Part shown: positions 8,846 to 17,711 of the stretch, one piece after another
Layout: each line of letters opens with the position of its first letter
Numbering within the stretch: position 1 is the stretch's first letter
Source of the DNA: Nitrospina sp.
Lineage (GTDB): Bacteria; Nitrospinota; Nitrospinia; Nitrospinales; Nitrospinaceae
DNA: 43,059 nt
NCBI GenBank assembly: GCA_020430445.1
Contig: JAGQJZ010000015.1
Span: 1 to 43,059 of the forward strand
Reading direction: 5' to 3'
Position numbers and translations under genes: made by a program
The notes under the pieces: generated by a model
Seen by the model: the letters and a program-made list of their open reading frames with translations, nothing else
Told to the model about the DNA's origin: nothing
Database searches by the model: none

Positions 8846-9799
8846 ATGTGGGAATCCTTCAAAACCCTGGTCCGCGCCCTTTGGGCTCCCCTGCCGGAGA
8901 TCCCCGGGGAACGCAACGACCGTCAGCTCTCTCCGGAACTGATCCGGACGATCCGTGAAATCCAGGTCAAGACCAACCACCTAGTCAACCACATGATGGC
9001 GGGCGAATACGTTTCAGCGTTCAAGGGCAAGGGAATGGAGTTCCGTGAAGTGCGCGAGTACGAACCCGGAGACGACATCCGCCTGATCGAGTGGAACGTC
9101 ACCGCGCGCATGGGGCATCCCTACATCAAGGAATTCCGCGAGGAACGCGAACTCACCCTGATGCTGATGGTGGACGTCAGCGCGTCCGGCCGTTTTGGCT
9201 CCACAGACAAAATGAAAAACGAAGTGGCGGCGGAAGTGGCCTCGATCCTCGCCTACGCGGCGATCAAAAACAACGACAAGGTGGGCCTGATCATTTTCTC
9301 CGACCGCATCGAGCATTTTATCGTGCCGCAAAAAGGCCGGTCGCATATCTGGAACCTCATCCGGACGATTTTGAGCTTCAAACCCGAAGGGCGGGAAACC
9401 AACATCACCCTGCCGCTGGAATACCTGCTCAGGGTCCAGAAAAGAAAATGCGTGGCCTTCCTCATCAGCGATTTCCAGGCCCGGGATTACGCAACCGCGC
9501 TCCGGCTGGCGCGGCAGAAACACGACCTGGTGGCGATCGAAATTTCCGATCCCAGAGAATCCGTATTGCCTGCGGCCGGGCTGGTCCATCTGGAAGACGC
9601 AGAAACGGGAAAGACCGTGATCATCAACACCCACGACCGCGCGCTGACGCTGAAGTACCAGAGAATGAAGGAACGCGACAGCCACGAGCGTAAACGCTGG
9701 ATGCGGTCCCTGGGAATCGACACGATCCGGATTCGCACCGACGGGTCCCCGATCAACCCCATCGTCCAGTATTTTAAAATGAGGGAGAAACGCCATTGA
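8846..9799 (+). CDS. DUF58 domain protein (MoxR partner)
   Basis: The 317-residue protein carries the DUF58 signature around residues 55-110: GKGMEFREVREYEPGDDIR, then IEWNVTARMGHPYIKEFREE, followed by a VWA-like core beginning LMLMVDVSASG. The MIDAS-like sequence is DVSASG, one residue different from the usual DxSxS, so metal binding is likely but not assured. There is no membrane helix. It follows moxR by 7 bases and overlaps the next gene by 4. DUF58 proteins almost always accompany MoxR, and a role in folding or activating the Bat complex is inferred. Confidence 0.9.
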   Translation: MWESFKTLVRALWAPLPEIPGERNDRQLSPELIRTIREIQVKTNHLVNHMMAGEYVSAFKGKGMEFREVREYEPGDDIRLIEWNVTARMGHPYIKEFREERELTLMLMVDVSASGRFGSTDKMKNEVAAEVASILAYAAIKNNDKVGLIIFSDRIEHFIVPQKGRSHIWNLIRTILSFKPEGRETNITLPLEYLLRVQKRKCVAFLISDFQARDYATALRLARQKHDLVAIEISDPRESVLPAAGLVHLEDAETGKTVIINTHDRALTLKYQRMKERDSHERKRWMRSLGIDTIRIRTDGSPINPIVQYFKMREKRH

Positions 9800-10335
9800 A
9801 AACGGAAAACGCTAAATCCGGCGTGCAGGAAAACCGGCCCGGAAATATCTCGAAGGACCCCGTCCTGCCTCCCCTGGAAAAAGAAACCGCATCCTCCGGT
9901 TCCGAGCCGCCGGTGCAGGGAATCAGCCCGAATCTAAAACGGGGCATCCTGATCTTCAGCATCTTCACGGTCCTCGCCTTCGGCGTGTTTGGAACCCTGC
10001 TGATCAAAAAACTGCTGTCCCGCTCCACCGGAGAGACAACCTCCCGCGGTCATGAACTGTTGACGGTGGCGGAGCGACTGGAGTCGGCAGGACTCTACGA
10101 CCAGGCTTTGGGACAATATGAAAAATTCCTCAACGCAAACGAGTCCAACCCAAAACTGCGCGCGGAAGCCGCCTACAAGGCGGGGAAACTCTACGTCAAA
10201 CTCGACAACTGCCGCGACGGACTGGTGCTCCTTTTCCATTCCCAGGCGATCCAGGCCGATGCTCCGTGGACAGACGATTTGAATGCCACCACGGACGCCT
10301 GCATCGCCCGGCTGAAACCTCACCCGAACCCATGA
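9796..10335 (+). CDS. Single-pass membrane protein with TPR-like tail
   Basis: Not recognised as a named family. The 179 residues have a charged, proline-rich cytoplasmic N-terminus (about 50 residues), one clear membrane helix (GILIFSIFTVLAFGVFGTLL), and a C-terminal part with helix-turn-helix spacing typical of TPR (LESAGLYDQALGQYEKFLNA, then LRAEAAYKAGKLYVKL). The C-terminal part probably faces the periplasm. Its stop overlaps the next start (ATGA), and it overlaps the DUF58 gene by 4 bases, so it belongs to the Bat operon and may take a BatC/BatE-like assembly role. Confidence 0.72.
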   Translation: MKTENAKSGVQENRPGNISKDPVLPPLEKETASSGSEPPVQGISPNLKRGILIFSIFTVLAFGVFGTLLIKKLLSRSTGETTSRGHELLTVAERLESAGLYDQALGQYEKFLNANESNPKLRAEAAYKAGKLYVKLDNCRDGLVLLFHSQAIQADAPWTDDLNATTDACIARLKPHPNP

Positions 10336-11357
10336 TAAAACGGATCGCCTTACTGCACGCGCTTTCGGCCCTCCTCCTCTTCGGCGCCGGCGGGCTTTGC
10401 CTGTCATCCGCCGCACAGGGAGAGAATGCGCCGGGCAAGGTGACGGTGGACGCGGCCATTTCCATAAAAGAAATCACCGTCGGCGACCTGGTCACCTACA
10501 CACTGACGGTGACGCATGAACCCGGCATCCGCATCCTCGCCCCCGACACCCCCGGGGAATTTCCCGGCCTGGACCTGGTGGATCAGGGGACGTCGCCCGA
10601 GCGCCAGCGCGACGGCAAAACGGTGGAGGAATTCTGGTTCCGCCTGCGCGGCGACCGCGTGGGCCTGCACACGCTGCCCGCGCCGCCCATCCGTTACGAA
10701 GACCCCAGCGGTGCAACGGAACAGACCGGCTCCGGCCAGGTGCAGCCGCCGGAGATCACCCTCTCCATCCGCTCGGTGCTTTACCGGGACGGGGAGCCCA
10801 CGAATATCCGCGACCTCAAACCCATCGTCGGCGCAGCCTGGCCGTGGAAACAGTACGTCCTGCCCACCCTGGCGTTTATCGGCCTGGCATCCTTGATCGG
10901 CTATCTGGCCAGCCGCTGGGTGAAGCGCAACCGGATTGAACCCACCGTCCCCGTGCCACCGCCTGTGGATGCGGATGAACTGGCCCTGCGGGAGCTCGAA
11001 CGGTTGTTTGAAAAGGGGTACCATCTGCGCGGGCAGATACGGGAACTCTATTTTGAATTTTCGGAAATTTTTCGCCGGTACCTCGGGGAGCGTTACCACA
11101 TCCCGGCGCTGGACTGGACCACGCAGGAAATCGAAAGCGCCCTGTCGCGGCACCGGGACCCGGCACCGGAAAAAAGGGAAGAGGCGCTGCGCATTCTCAG
11201 CGAATCGGACCTGGTGAAGTTCGCCCGCTTTGAAGTGGAAGCGGACGAGGCGGTCCGGTTGATGAAAACCGCGCGCGCCTTTATCCAGACGACCTCCCGA
11301 ACAAAAAATACCGGCTCCGCTGAGACCGCAACGGCACAGCACGCGGAGGCGGGATGA
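10332..11357 (+). CDS. BatD/DUF4381-like membrane protein
   Basis: The 341-residue protein starts at the ATG overlapping the previous stop and opens with a signal peptide (IALLHALSALLLFGAGGLCL, cleavage near SSAAQG). A beta-rich periplasmic domain (KVTVDAAISIKEITVGDLVT and after) resembles the Ig-like domains of BatD. Near residue 180 is a membrane helix (VLPTLAFIGLASLIGYLASR), then a cytoplasmic helical tail with REIYFEFSEIF-type sequence (IRELYFEFSEIFRRYLGERY) typical of DUF4381/BatD C-termini. It overlaps batA by 4 bases. A second, longer BatD-like gene lies at 15154. Confidence 0.8.
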   Translation: MIKRIALLHALSALLLFGAGGLCLSSAAQGENAPGKVTVDAAISIKEITVGDLVTYTLTVTHEPGIRILAPDTPGEFPGLDLVDQGTSPERQRDGKTVEEFWFRLRGDRVGLHTLPAPPIRYEDPSGATEQTGSGQVQPPEITLSIRSVLYRDGEPTNIRDLKPIVGAAWPWKQYVLPTLAFIGLASLIGYLASRWVKRNRIEPTVPVPPPVDADELALRELERLFEKGYHLRGQIRELYFEFSEIFRRYLGERYHIPALDWTTQEIESALSRHRDPAPEKREEALRILSESDLVKFARFEVEADEAVRLMKTARAFIQTTSRTKNTGSAETATAQHAEAG

Positions 11358-12352
11358 CCTATTTCCGGTTCCAGGACCCGTGGCTGTTGCTGTTCCTTTT
11401 ACTCGTTCCACTGATCCTGTACTTCAGCACCGGCAACCGCCTGGCGCGCATGCGTTATTCCGGCGTGGAGGAATTGCTTGAATTGCGCTCGCGTCTCACC
11501 AATCTGCTGGCGTCGCTGCCCGTTGTGCTGCGCTGCCTGGCGGTCGTTCTCATCGTTGTGGCACTGGCCCGGCCACAGGAGGGCCGCAAGAGCACGGAAA
11601 TTCTTTCCGCCGGGGTGGACATCATCCTCGCCATCGACACCTCGGGAAGCATGCGCGCCATGGATTTCGAACAGAAAGGCACCCCCATCGACCGCCTCAC
11701 CGCCGTCAAGGGCGTGGTGGCGAAATTCGTCGATGGGCGGGAGTTCGACCGCATGGGCATGGTGGTGTTCGGCGAAGAAGCGTTCACCCAGTGCCCGCTC
11801 ACTCTGGACCACTCCATCCTGCACAGTTTCATCGACAAACTGACCATCGGCATCGCCGGAGACGCCACGGCCATCGGGTCGGCGATCGGCATCGCCGTCA
11901 AGCGCCTCAAGGAGCTGACCTCGAAATCCAAAGTGATCGTGCTGCTCACCGACGGACGCAACAACGCCGGCAACATCACTCCGTCGCAGGCGGCGGAAGT
12001 GGCCAAAATTTATGGGATCAAAATCTACACCGTGGGCATGGGCACCAATCAAAGGGCTCCGTTCAGGGTCGACACTCCGCTCGGCCCGCGGACCATCCTC
12101 AGGAATGTCGACCTCGACGAAACCGCCCTGCGCGAAATCTCGGAAATCACCGGCGGAAAATTCTTCAAGGCAACGGACGCCAGTTCCCTGCAGAAAATCT
12201 ACGCCACAATCGACGAACTGGAAAAATCGGAAGTGCGCTGGATCGACCATTCGGAGTTCAACGAGCTCTATCCCTACTTCCTGGTCCCGGGAATGTCCCT
12301 GCTCCTGCTGGAAGTCCTGGCGTCGCAATGGCTGCTGGTGAGGATTCCCTGA
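11354..12352 (+). CDS. batA: BatA-like VWA-domain membrane protein
   Basis: The 332-residue protein has an N-terminal membrane helix (DPWLLLFLLLVPLILYFS), a second helix around residue 60 (VVLRCLAVVLIVVALARPQ), then a VWA domain with an intact MIDAS motif (IILAIDTSGSM), a threonine site at GDATAIGSAI and an acidic site at VLLTDGRNNAG, and a C-terminal membrane helix (LVPGMSLLLLEVLASQWLL). This is the standard BatA layout. It sits between the DUF4381-like gene and batB with 4- and 1-base overlaps. Bat proteins are linked to oxygen tolerance and envelope stress; the molecular activity is not established. Confidence 0.9.
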   Translation: MTYFRFQDPWLLLFLLLVPLILYFSTGNRLARMRYSGVEELLELRSRLTNLLASLPVVLRCLAVVLIVVALARPQEGRKSTEILSAGVDIILAIDTSGSMRAMDFEQKGTPIDRLTAVKGVVAKFVDGREFDRMGMVVFGEEAFTQCPLTLDHSILHSFIDKLTIGIAGDATAIGSAIGIAVKRLKELTSKSKVIVLLTDGRNNAGNITPSQAAEVAKIYGIKIYTVGMGTNQRAPFRVDTPLGPRTILRNVDLDETALREISEITGGKFFKATDASSLQKIYATIDELEKSEVRWIDHSEFNELYPYFLVPGMSLLLLEVLASQWLLVRIP

Positions 12353-13335
12353 TGAAATTCGGCCAACCCGAATACCTGTACCTGCTCTGGAGCGTCCTCG
12401 CCCTGTACCTGTTTTTCCGCTGGGCCTGGAACCGGAAACAGAAACTGATCGACCGGTTCGCCGGAGGAACCCTCTTCGGCCACCTGGTCTCGCCACGAAC
12501 GCTGACCTGCAACCGCTCCCGCGTGTTCTGGTGGCTGGCCGCCTGGGTCCTGTTGACCGGAGCCCTGGCGCAGCCCCGATGGGGGTTTCAATGGGACCAG
12601 CTCCACCAGAAGGGAGCCGATGTCATCGTCGCGATCGACGTTTCCAACAGCATGCTCGCAACCGACATCAAGCCCAACCGGCTGGAACGCGCCAAACACA
12701 AGGTCACCGACCTGATCCGCATGCTCGAAGGCGACCGCATCGGCCTGGTCGCCTTCGCCGGAACCAGCTTCGTGCAGTGTCCCCTGACTCTGGATTACAA
12801 CGCGGCGGAAATTTTCCTCTCCGCCCTGGGGGTGGACCTCATCCCGGTGCAGGGCACCGCCCTCGGCCACGCCATCGGCACCTCGGTCAAGGCGTTCAGC
12901 CGCAAGGAAAAAAAGTCGAAGGCGCTCATCCTGATCACCGACGGCGAGGACCACAGCGGCCTGGCCCTTTCCGCCGCCCGGGAAGCGAAAGCGGAAGGGG
13001 TGAAGATTTTTGTGATCGGGATCGGCAATACCGAGGGGGTTCCTATTCCGGCGGCGGGCGGGGGATTCAAAAAAGACGAGAAGGGAAACATGATCATGTC
13101 CCGGCTCAACGAATCGCTCCTGCGCCAGATCGCCGAGACAACCGGAGGCAGTTTCGTCAAATCCGTGACCGGGGACATGGACCTTGAAAAAATCTACCTG
13201 GAAGAAATCCGGCAGAAAGTGGAGTCCAAAGACCTCAAAAGCAACCGCCGCAAACGGTGGCAGGAACAGTTTCAATGGTTCCTCGTCCTGGGGCTGGTGT
13301 TTCTCATGGTCGAACGCAGCGTCCGCGAACGCTAG
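12352..13335 (+). CDS. batB: BatB-like VWA-domain membrane protein
   Basis: I place the start at the ATG of 12352, which shares one base with the batA stop (TGATG), rather than at any in-frame codon further upstream inside batA. The 327-residue product mirrors BatA: N-terminal helix (YLYLLWSVLALYLFFRWAW), second helix around residue 60, VWA domain with MIDAS DVIVAIDVSNSM, GTALGHAIGTSV, ILITDGEDHSG, and a C-terminal helix ending in VERSVRER. BatA and BatB probably interact as a pair at the inner membrane. A 236-base gap follows. Confidence 0.9.
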   Translation: MKFGQPEYLYLLWSVLALYLFFRWAWNRKQKLIDRFAGGTLFGHLVSPRTLTCNRSRVFWWLAAWVLLTGALAQPRWGFQWDQLHQKGADVIVAIDVSNSMLATDIKPNRLERAKHKVTDLIRMLEGDRIGLVAFAGTSFVQCPLTLDYNAAEIFLSALGVDLIPVQGTALGHAIGTSVKAFSRKEKKSKALILITDGEDHSGLALSAAREAKAEGVKIFVIGIGNTEGVPIPAAGGGFKKDEKGNMIMSRLNESLLRQIAETTGGSFVKSVTGDMDLEKIYLEEIRQKVESKDLKSNRRKRWQEQFQWFLVLGLVFLMVERSVRER

Positions 13336-13492
13336 GGGATTTCTCATTGTTTTCCAACAGGCGCAACACCTTGACCCAACGCCGGCCGCATTTTATTGAT
13401 ACACTGTACAGGGAAGTCCCGGAACCCGGAGGCATGTTCTCCGGTCCATTCATTCATTTTGTTGGGGTGCCTCAGGCAATCATTCCGGTCAC

Positions 13493-13530
13493 GGGCAGGA
13501 CGTGTTTTTCCAGAGCCTGCGAACCGTCGA
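13493..13530 (+). promoter_or_regulatory. Conserved intergenic motif, copy 1
   Basis: The segment reads GGGCAGGACGTGTTTTTCCA followed by GAGCCTGCGAACCGTCGA. It is closely matched at 23011-23043, where about 28 positions are identical with two small gaps. Both copies lie in gaps of more than 200 bases before a start codon (41 bases before the Bax-inhibitor gene here). The flanks CAGG and CCTG can pair around the T run. A shared cis element is inferred; the binding factor is unknown. Confidence 0.4.
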
Positions 13531-13571
13531 CCATAGGTTCCCTTTAAATTTCCAACACAGGAGTTGAAAGC

Positions 13572-14273
13572 ATGCAGAACATGCCTCGATATATGGATGC
13601 CGGCGCCGTTGCGGCGGAACAACAGCGCTTCATGGTCCGGGTCTACAACTGGATGGCCGCCGGACTGGCCCTGACCGGCGTCATGGCGTTGTACATCGCC
13701 TCCAGCGAAACCATGATCAACCTGGTGTTCAGCAACAAGGCCGTTCCCATCATCCTCATCGTGGTCCAGTTGGGGCTTGTGGTGTACCTTGCGGGCTGGG
13801 CTCATAAAATGTCCGCCAGCCAGGCGACCGGTGTCTTTCTGCTGTACGCCGGGCTCACAGGCGTGACTTTGTCCTCCGTCTTTCTGGTGTACACCACCTC
13901 GTCCGTGGCCTGGACCTTCTTCGTCACCGCCGGTACTTTTGGCGCGTTGAGCCTGTACGGCCTGGTCACGAAAAAGGATTTGAGCGGCCTGGGCCAGTTC
14001 CTGTTCATGGGACTGGTGGGGCTGATCCTGTCCCGGATCGCCAACATGTTCATCGCCAGCGCTTCCTTCGACAGCGCGCTCAATATCATCGGCGTGCTGA
14101 TCTTCGCTGGACTCACGGTTTACGACACGCAGAAGATCAAGAACATGAACATCATCGGCAACGAGGGAACCGAAGAGGACACCAAGGAAGCCATTGTCGG
14201 CGCCCTCACCCTTTACCTCGACTTCATCAACCTGTTCCTGCACCTGCTCCGCATCATGGGCGACCGCAGGTAA
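13572..14273 (+). CDS. Bax inhibitor-1 / YccA family membrane protein
   Basis: The 233-residue protein has seven hydrophobic segments, the size and layout of the BI-1/YccA family, with the C-terminal signature YLDFINLFLHLLRIMGDRR and the GALTLYLDFIN acidic patch. Relatives regulate the FtsH protease (YccA) or leak calcium and protons (YetJ). The start ATG has AGGAG 8 bases upstream. A 236-base gap before it and only 5 bases to the next gene suggest it heads a second transcription unit within the Bat region. A TTGACC...TATTGA pair at 13371-13399 is a weak promoter candidate. Confidence 0.92.
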   Translation: MQNMPRYMDAGAVAAEQQRFMVRVYNWMAAGLALTGVMALYIASSETMINLVFSNKAVPIILIVVQLGLVVYLAGWAHKMSASQATGVFLLYAGLTGVTLSSVFLVYTTSSVAWTFFVTAGTFGALSLYGLVTKKDLSGLGQFLFMGLVGLILSRIANMFIASASFDSALNIIGVLIFAGLTVYDTQKIKNMNIIGNEGTEEDTKEAIVGALTLYLDFINLFLHLLRIMGDRR

Positions 14274-14278
14274 GACTG

Positions 14279-15157
14279 TTGACACGGGTGATGGCTTCCA
14301 GAACGGCCAAAAGCGTTCTCGGTGTTTTGATCTGGGCTTTCCTGACGGGACCTGCCGCTGCGGGTCCCTTCAGCGACCCCGCCCAGGACGGCGTGGACCG
14401 CTACAACGAGAAGCAATATAAAAAAGCCCTCAAGGAGTTTGAAGCGGCACGCCTGGCGGAGCCCGGGAACGGGGACGTTCTGTACAACCTCGCCAGCACG
14501 TATTACCAGTTGGGCAGCTTCGATCATGCTGTGGAGGCCTTTACCGCGGCCGAGGGCTCCCTCTCCAACCCGGAGATGAAACAGAAAGCGCATTACAACA
14601 AAGGCAACGCCTACTACCGCATGGGCAACGCGGACGCGGCCATCCGCGAATATAAAAAGGCTCTGGAACTGGCTCCGGACGATGTGGACGCCAAATACAA
14701 TCTGGAATTCGTCCGTAGGCAAAAGGAACGGGCGGAACAGTCCGGCAGAACGATGCCGCGCAACATGCAGCAGGAGCAAAAGCCCCGTCCGGGAGGATTG
14801 AATCCGTCCACAGCGGAAAACCAGGGAGAACAGGAAAACCCGGAAAACACCGAGCCCTCTCCCCAGGAAAATGCCGGCGCTCCGGATAAGAACCCAGACA
14901 AAGCCGATGACAGCACGCAGTCGGCGGAAAACCAGCCTCCCGATCATGACCCATCTGATCCCCAGACGTCTCCTCACAACGCCGTTCCGGAAGAACAAAA
15001 GCAGGCTGCCCAGGCTTTAAAAGAAGTCACCGCCATGAACAAGGACGAGGCCGACCGCTGGCTCAATTCGCTGAAAGAGGATTTGAATAAAATGACCCGC
15101 CGCCAGGCCCAGGGGCAGATGAAGGATTTATTCGTTGAAGGTGCAAAGGACTGGTGA
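14279..15157 (+). CDS. batC: BatC-like TPR protein
   Basis: The 292-residue protein has a signal sequence (VLGVLIWAFLTGPAAA), three TPR units from about residue 38 to 135 (DRYNEKQYKKALKEFEAARL; VLYNLASTYYQLGSFDHAVE; KGNAYYRMGNADAAIREYKK), a long Pro/Gln/Glu/Asn-rich linker (about 145-235), and a helical C-terminus. This matches BatC. The start is uncertain: TTG at 14279 gives the full frame, but ATG at 14291, four codons later, is equally good. It overlaps batD by 4 bases (GTGA). Confidence 0.85.
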   Translation: MTRVMASRTAKSVLGVLIWAFLTGPAAAGPFSDPAQDGVDRYNEKQYKKALKEFEAARLAEPGNGDVLYNLASTYYQLGSFDHAVEAFTAAEGSLSNPEMKQKAHYNKGNAYYRMGNADAAIREYKKALELAPDDVDAKYNLEFVRRQKERAEQSGRTMPRNMQQEQKPRPGGLNPSTAENQGEQENPENTEPSPQENAGAPDKNPDKADDSTQSAENQPPDHDPSDPQTSPHNAVPEEQKQAAQALKEVTAMNKDEADRWLNSLKEDLNKMTRRQAQGQMKDLFVEGAKDW

Positions 15158-16947
15158 GCGGAGCCATCACATACAGGTTCTGGACCGGATGTTTGTTCCT
15201 CTTCCTGCTCAGCCTGGTTCCGGCCGCTGCAACCGCGACGGTCAGCATTTCCGCAACGGTGGACAGGACCCACCTGACGCTGGACGACTCCCTCGAACTT
15301 TCCGTCCGCATCAACGGAACAACCCAGGGCGGGTCCCCGGTGCTGCCTCCCCTGCCCGACTTTCAGGTCCAACCCGCCGGCACCTCTTCATCCATCCAGA
15401 TCATCAACGGAACCCGCAGCGCTTCGGTCATCCACCGGTACCTCCTGCTCCCCAAAAAAGAAGGCACCTTCACCCTCGGTTCCGTCCAGCTCGACCTCGA
15501 CGGCAAGCATTACGAAGCGCCGCCGATCACCATAACCGTGGTGGCCCCCTCCGCCAGCCTGCCGGAGAAGGACGCCCCCATTTTCGCCGAGGCGGAAGTC
15601 TCCAACACATCGCCCTATCTGCAGGAACAAATCATCCTCACTTACCGGCTGTACCGCAAGGTCGAAATCCGGAACGCGACCCTGGACGCGCCGCTGGAGC
15701 ATTTCCGCAAGGTGGAACTCGGCGATCCGGTTGAGACCAGCCGCGTGATCAACGGGGTCCGGTATTACATTTCCGAGGCCAGCTACGCGCTGTTTCCCAT
15801 GCAAGAGGGAGTGCTCAGCATTCCCCCGGGAATTTTCCAACTCGACCTGCTCAAGCAGAATTCCCAGAACCGCTCCCCTTTTGGCCGCTTTCATCTGCCC
15901 GACCCCTTTTTTAACGACCCCTTTTTCTCCGGCGGCGCCGCGCTCGAACGAAAAATAATCCGCACGCAGCCGATCGAAATCACCGTCCGGCCATTTCCGG
16001 AAAAAGGGAAACCGGAGGGGTTCACTCCCCTCACCGGCCCGCTGACACTGGAATCGGAACTGACTCCACACGCCCTGTCAGTCGGCGAGACCGCCACCTG
16101 GACGATCACCCTGAAAGGCCGGGCCAACATGGATGAAGTGAAACTGACTCCCCCTGCGGCGGGCAACCGTTTCAAACTTTATGAAGACCAGCCGGTGACG
16201 GAGGAGTCGCCGTCCGGTGAATTCCTTGAAGGGAGCAAAACATTCAAATACGCCCTGGTTCCCACCCGTCCGGGAACATTGAACGTAGACGCAATCCAAC
16301 TGCACTATTTTGATCCGGAAAAAAAAGTGTACAAAACCCTGTCCACCGGTCCGCTCAATGTGACCATCCAACCGGGAGCCGCTCCTTCTTCCAGCCTTTC
16401 AACGGGCAACTCTTCCGCCACATCGAAAAACACCGAACGCGGAGCCAGCGAACTCCTGCCAATCCACACCCAACCCGGAATTTTGGATAAAGGCATCCGG
16501 GGATTCCAGTATCCGGAAATTCTGCTTCCGGGCCTGCTCCTGCCGCCGTTGGGCTTTTTGATTTTCCGTTCCTATTATTTGAAACGGAGGCGAATGCAAC
16601 TGGACAGTGCTTTCGCCAGAAGGCAGAACGCCCGCGCAAAGGCCCTGGACAAACTGAATGAGATCCAGAAGACCCCGGCGCTCGACGCGCAAAAACTGGC
16701 GCGGGAAATTTCCCTGGTGGTCCGCGAATACCTCGGCGATCGTTTCGATTTCCAGGGAACCGCCCTGACTCCGGGCGAGGTTGAAACCCGCCTGAAGCGG
16801 CTTGGGCTGGACCAGCAACACGTCAAAACCGCATTGGCATTGCTCGAACATTGTCAGGAAATCGAATACGCTCCGGTCAACGGAATCGATGAAACCGGTC
16901 TGATCGAGGAATCTTCCCGATTGATCCGGGAACTGGAGGGGGCATGA
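15154..16947 (+). CDS. batD: BatD-like oxygen-tolerance protein
   Basis: The GTG start overlaps the batC stop. The 597-residue product has a signal peptide (GCLFLFLLSLVPAAATATVS), several beta-sandwich repeats in the periplasm, with the motif TLDDSLELSVRINGTTQGGS typical of BatD N-termini and LSVGETATWTITLKG in a later domain, a membrane helix near residue 455 (ILLPGLLLPPLGFLIFRSYY), and a cytoplasmic helical tail with SLVVREYLGDRFD. It is the full-length BatD; the gene at 10332 is a shorter relative. It overlaps batE by 4 bases. Confidence 0.88.
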   Translation: MSGAITYRFWTGCLFLFLLSLVPAAATATVSISATVDRTHLTLDDSLELSVRINGTTQGGSPVLPPLPDFQVQPAGTSSSIQIINGTRSASVIHRYLLLPKKEGTFTLGSVQLDLDGKHYEAPPITITVVAPSASLPEKDAPIFAEAEVSNTSPYLQEQIILTYRLYRKVEIRNATLDAPLEHFRKVELGDPVETSRVINGVRYYISEASYALFPMQEGVLSIPPGIFQLDLLKQNSQNRSPFGRFHLPDPFFNDPFFSGGAALERKIIRTQPIEITVRPFPEKGKPEGFTPLTGPLTLESELTPHALSVGETATWTITLKGRANMDEVKLTPPAAGNRFKLYEDQPVTEESPSGEFLEGSKTFKYALVPTRPGTLNVDAIQLHYFDPEKKVYKTLSTGPLNVTIQPGAAPSSSLSTGNSSATSKNTERGASELLPIHTQPGILDKGIRGFQYPEILLPGLLLPPLGFLIFRSYYLKRRRMQLDSAFARRQNARAKALDKLNEIQKTPALDAQKLAREISLVVREYLGDRFDFQGTALTPGEVETRLKRLGLDQQHVKTALALLEHCQEIEYAPVNGIDETGLIEESSRLIRELEGA

Positions 16948-17693
16948 AACCGCTGCGCTGGATGGGGGTGCTGGGGATATGGCTTGCCTGTTTTTCAACA
17001 GTCCAGGCGGCAAGCCCGGACACGGAAACCCTGATTCAGGCCAACCGCGCCTATCAGGCGGGACATTTCACGGAAGCACGGGAGGGATACCAGCGTTTGC
17101 TGGAACAGGATCCGGAGAACGGTCACCTGCACTACAACATGGGGAACACCTGCTCCAAGCTGGGAAAACCCGGGACCGCCATCTGGCATTACCTTCAGGC
17201 GGAGGCGTACCTGCCGCGTGATGAAGACATTGAAGCCAACCTGCAACTGGTTTTGCGTGAAACAGCGGATATCTGGGACGGCCGCCGTCCGCCTGCGGCG
17301 GCAGCTCTCCTGTTCTGGCTGGAAGACTTCAACCTGCCGGAACACCTCCTGGCCTTCCTGGTTCTCAACCTCGCGTACTGGTCGATTTCAGGAATCAGCC
17401 TGACCCGGGAGAATGAAGGGCTGGAGCGAACCAAAAAAATAGTCGCCGGCCTGGCGGCGGTGGCACTTCTGGCATGCCTGGCCAAAGGTCCCTTGAGTCA
17501 CAAACCACCGACAGCCGTGGTCATCGAAAAGTCCCTCGACGCCGTCACCGCACAATCCCAGGCCGGAAAAGTGCTCTACCAGTTTCATGAAGGAGCGATA
17601 TTGAGTGTACTTTCGGAATCAGGCAGTTGGCTTGAGATCGAATTACCGAGCGGGGAACGGGGATGGGTTAAAAAGAACGGCGTATTGCTCTAG
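16944..17693 (+). CDS. batE: BatE-like TPR and SH3 protein
   Basis: The 249-residue protein has a signal sequence (WMGVLGIWLACFSTVQA), TPR units at about 30-100 (ANRAYQAGHFTEAREGYQRL; HYNMGNTCSKLGKPGTAIWH), two membrane helices in the middle (LLAFLVLNLAYWSISGISL; IVAGLAAVALLACLAKG), and a C-terminal bacterial SH3 domain ending SWLEIELPSGERGWVKKNGV. TPR plus SH3 with two helices is the BatE layout. It is the last gene of the run, and no terminator is visible in the 18 bases before the convergent XRE gene. Confidence 0.85.
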   Translation: MKPLRWMGVLGIWLACFSTVQAASPDTETLIQANRAYQAGHFTEAREGYQRLLEQDPENGHLHYNMGNTCSKLGKPGTAIWHYLQAEAYLPRDEDIEANLQLVLRETADIWDGRRPPAAAALLFWLEDFNLPEHLLAFLVLNLAYWSISGISLTRENEGLERTKKIVAGLAAVALLACLAKGPLSHKPPTAVVIEKSLDAVTAQSQAGKVLYQFHEGAILSVLSESGSWLEIELPSGERGWVKKNGVLL

Positions 17694-17711
17694 CAAAGCA
17701 CGCTCTCCCCG

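Noticed and set aside
7807-8916. A 369-codon minus-strand frame opposite moxR
   Set aside because: MoxR on the plus strand has all its AAA+ motifs; the antisense frame has no recognisable domain.
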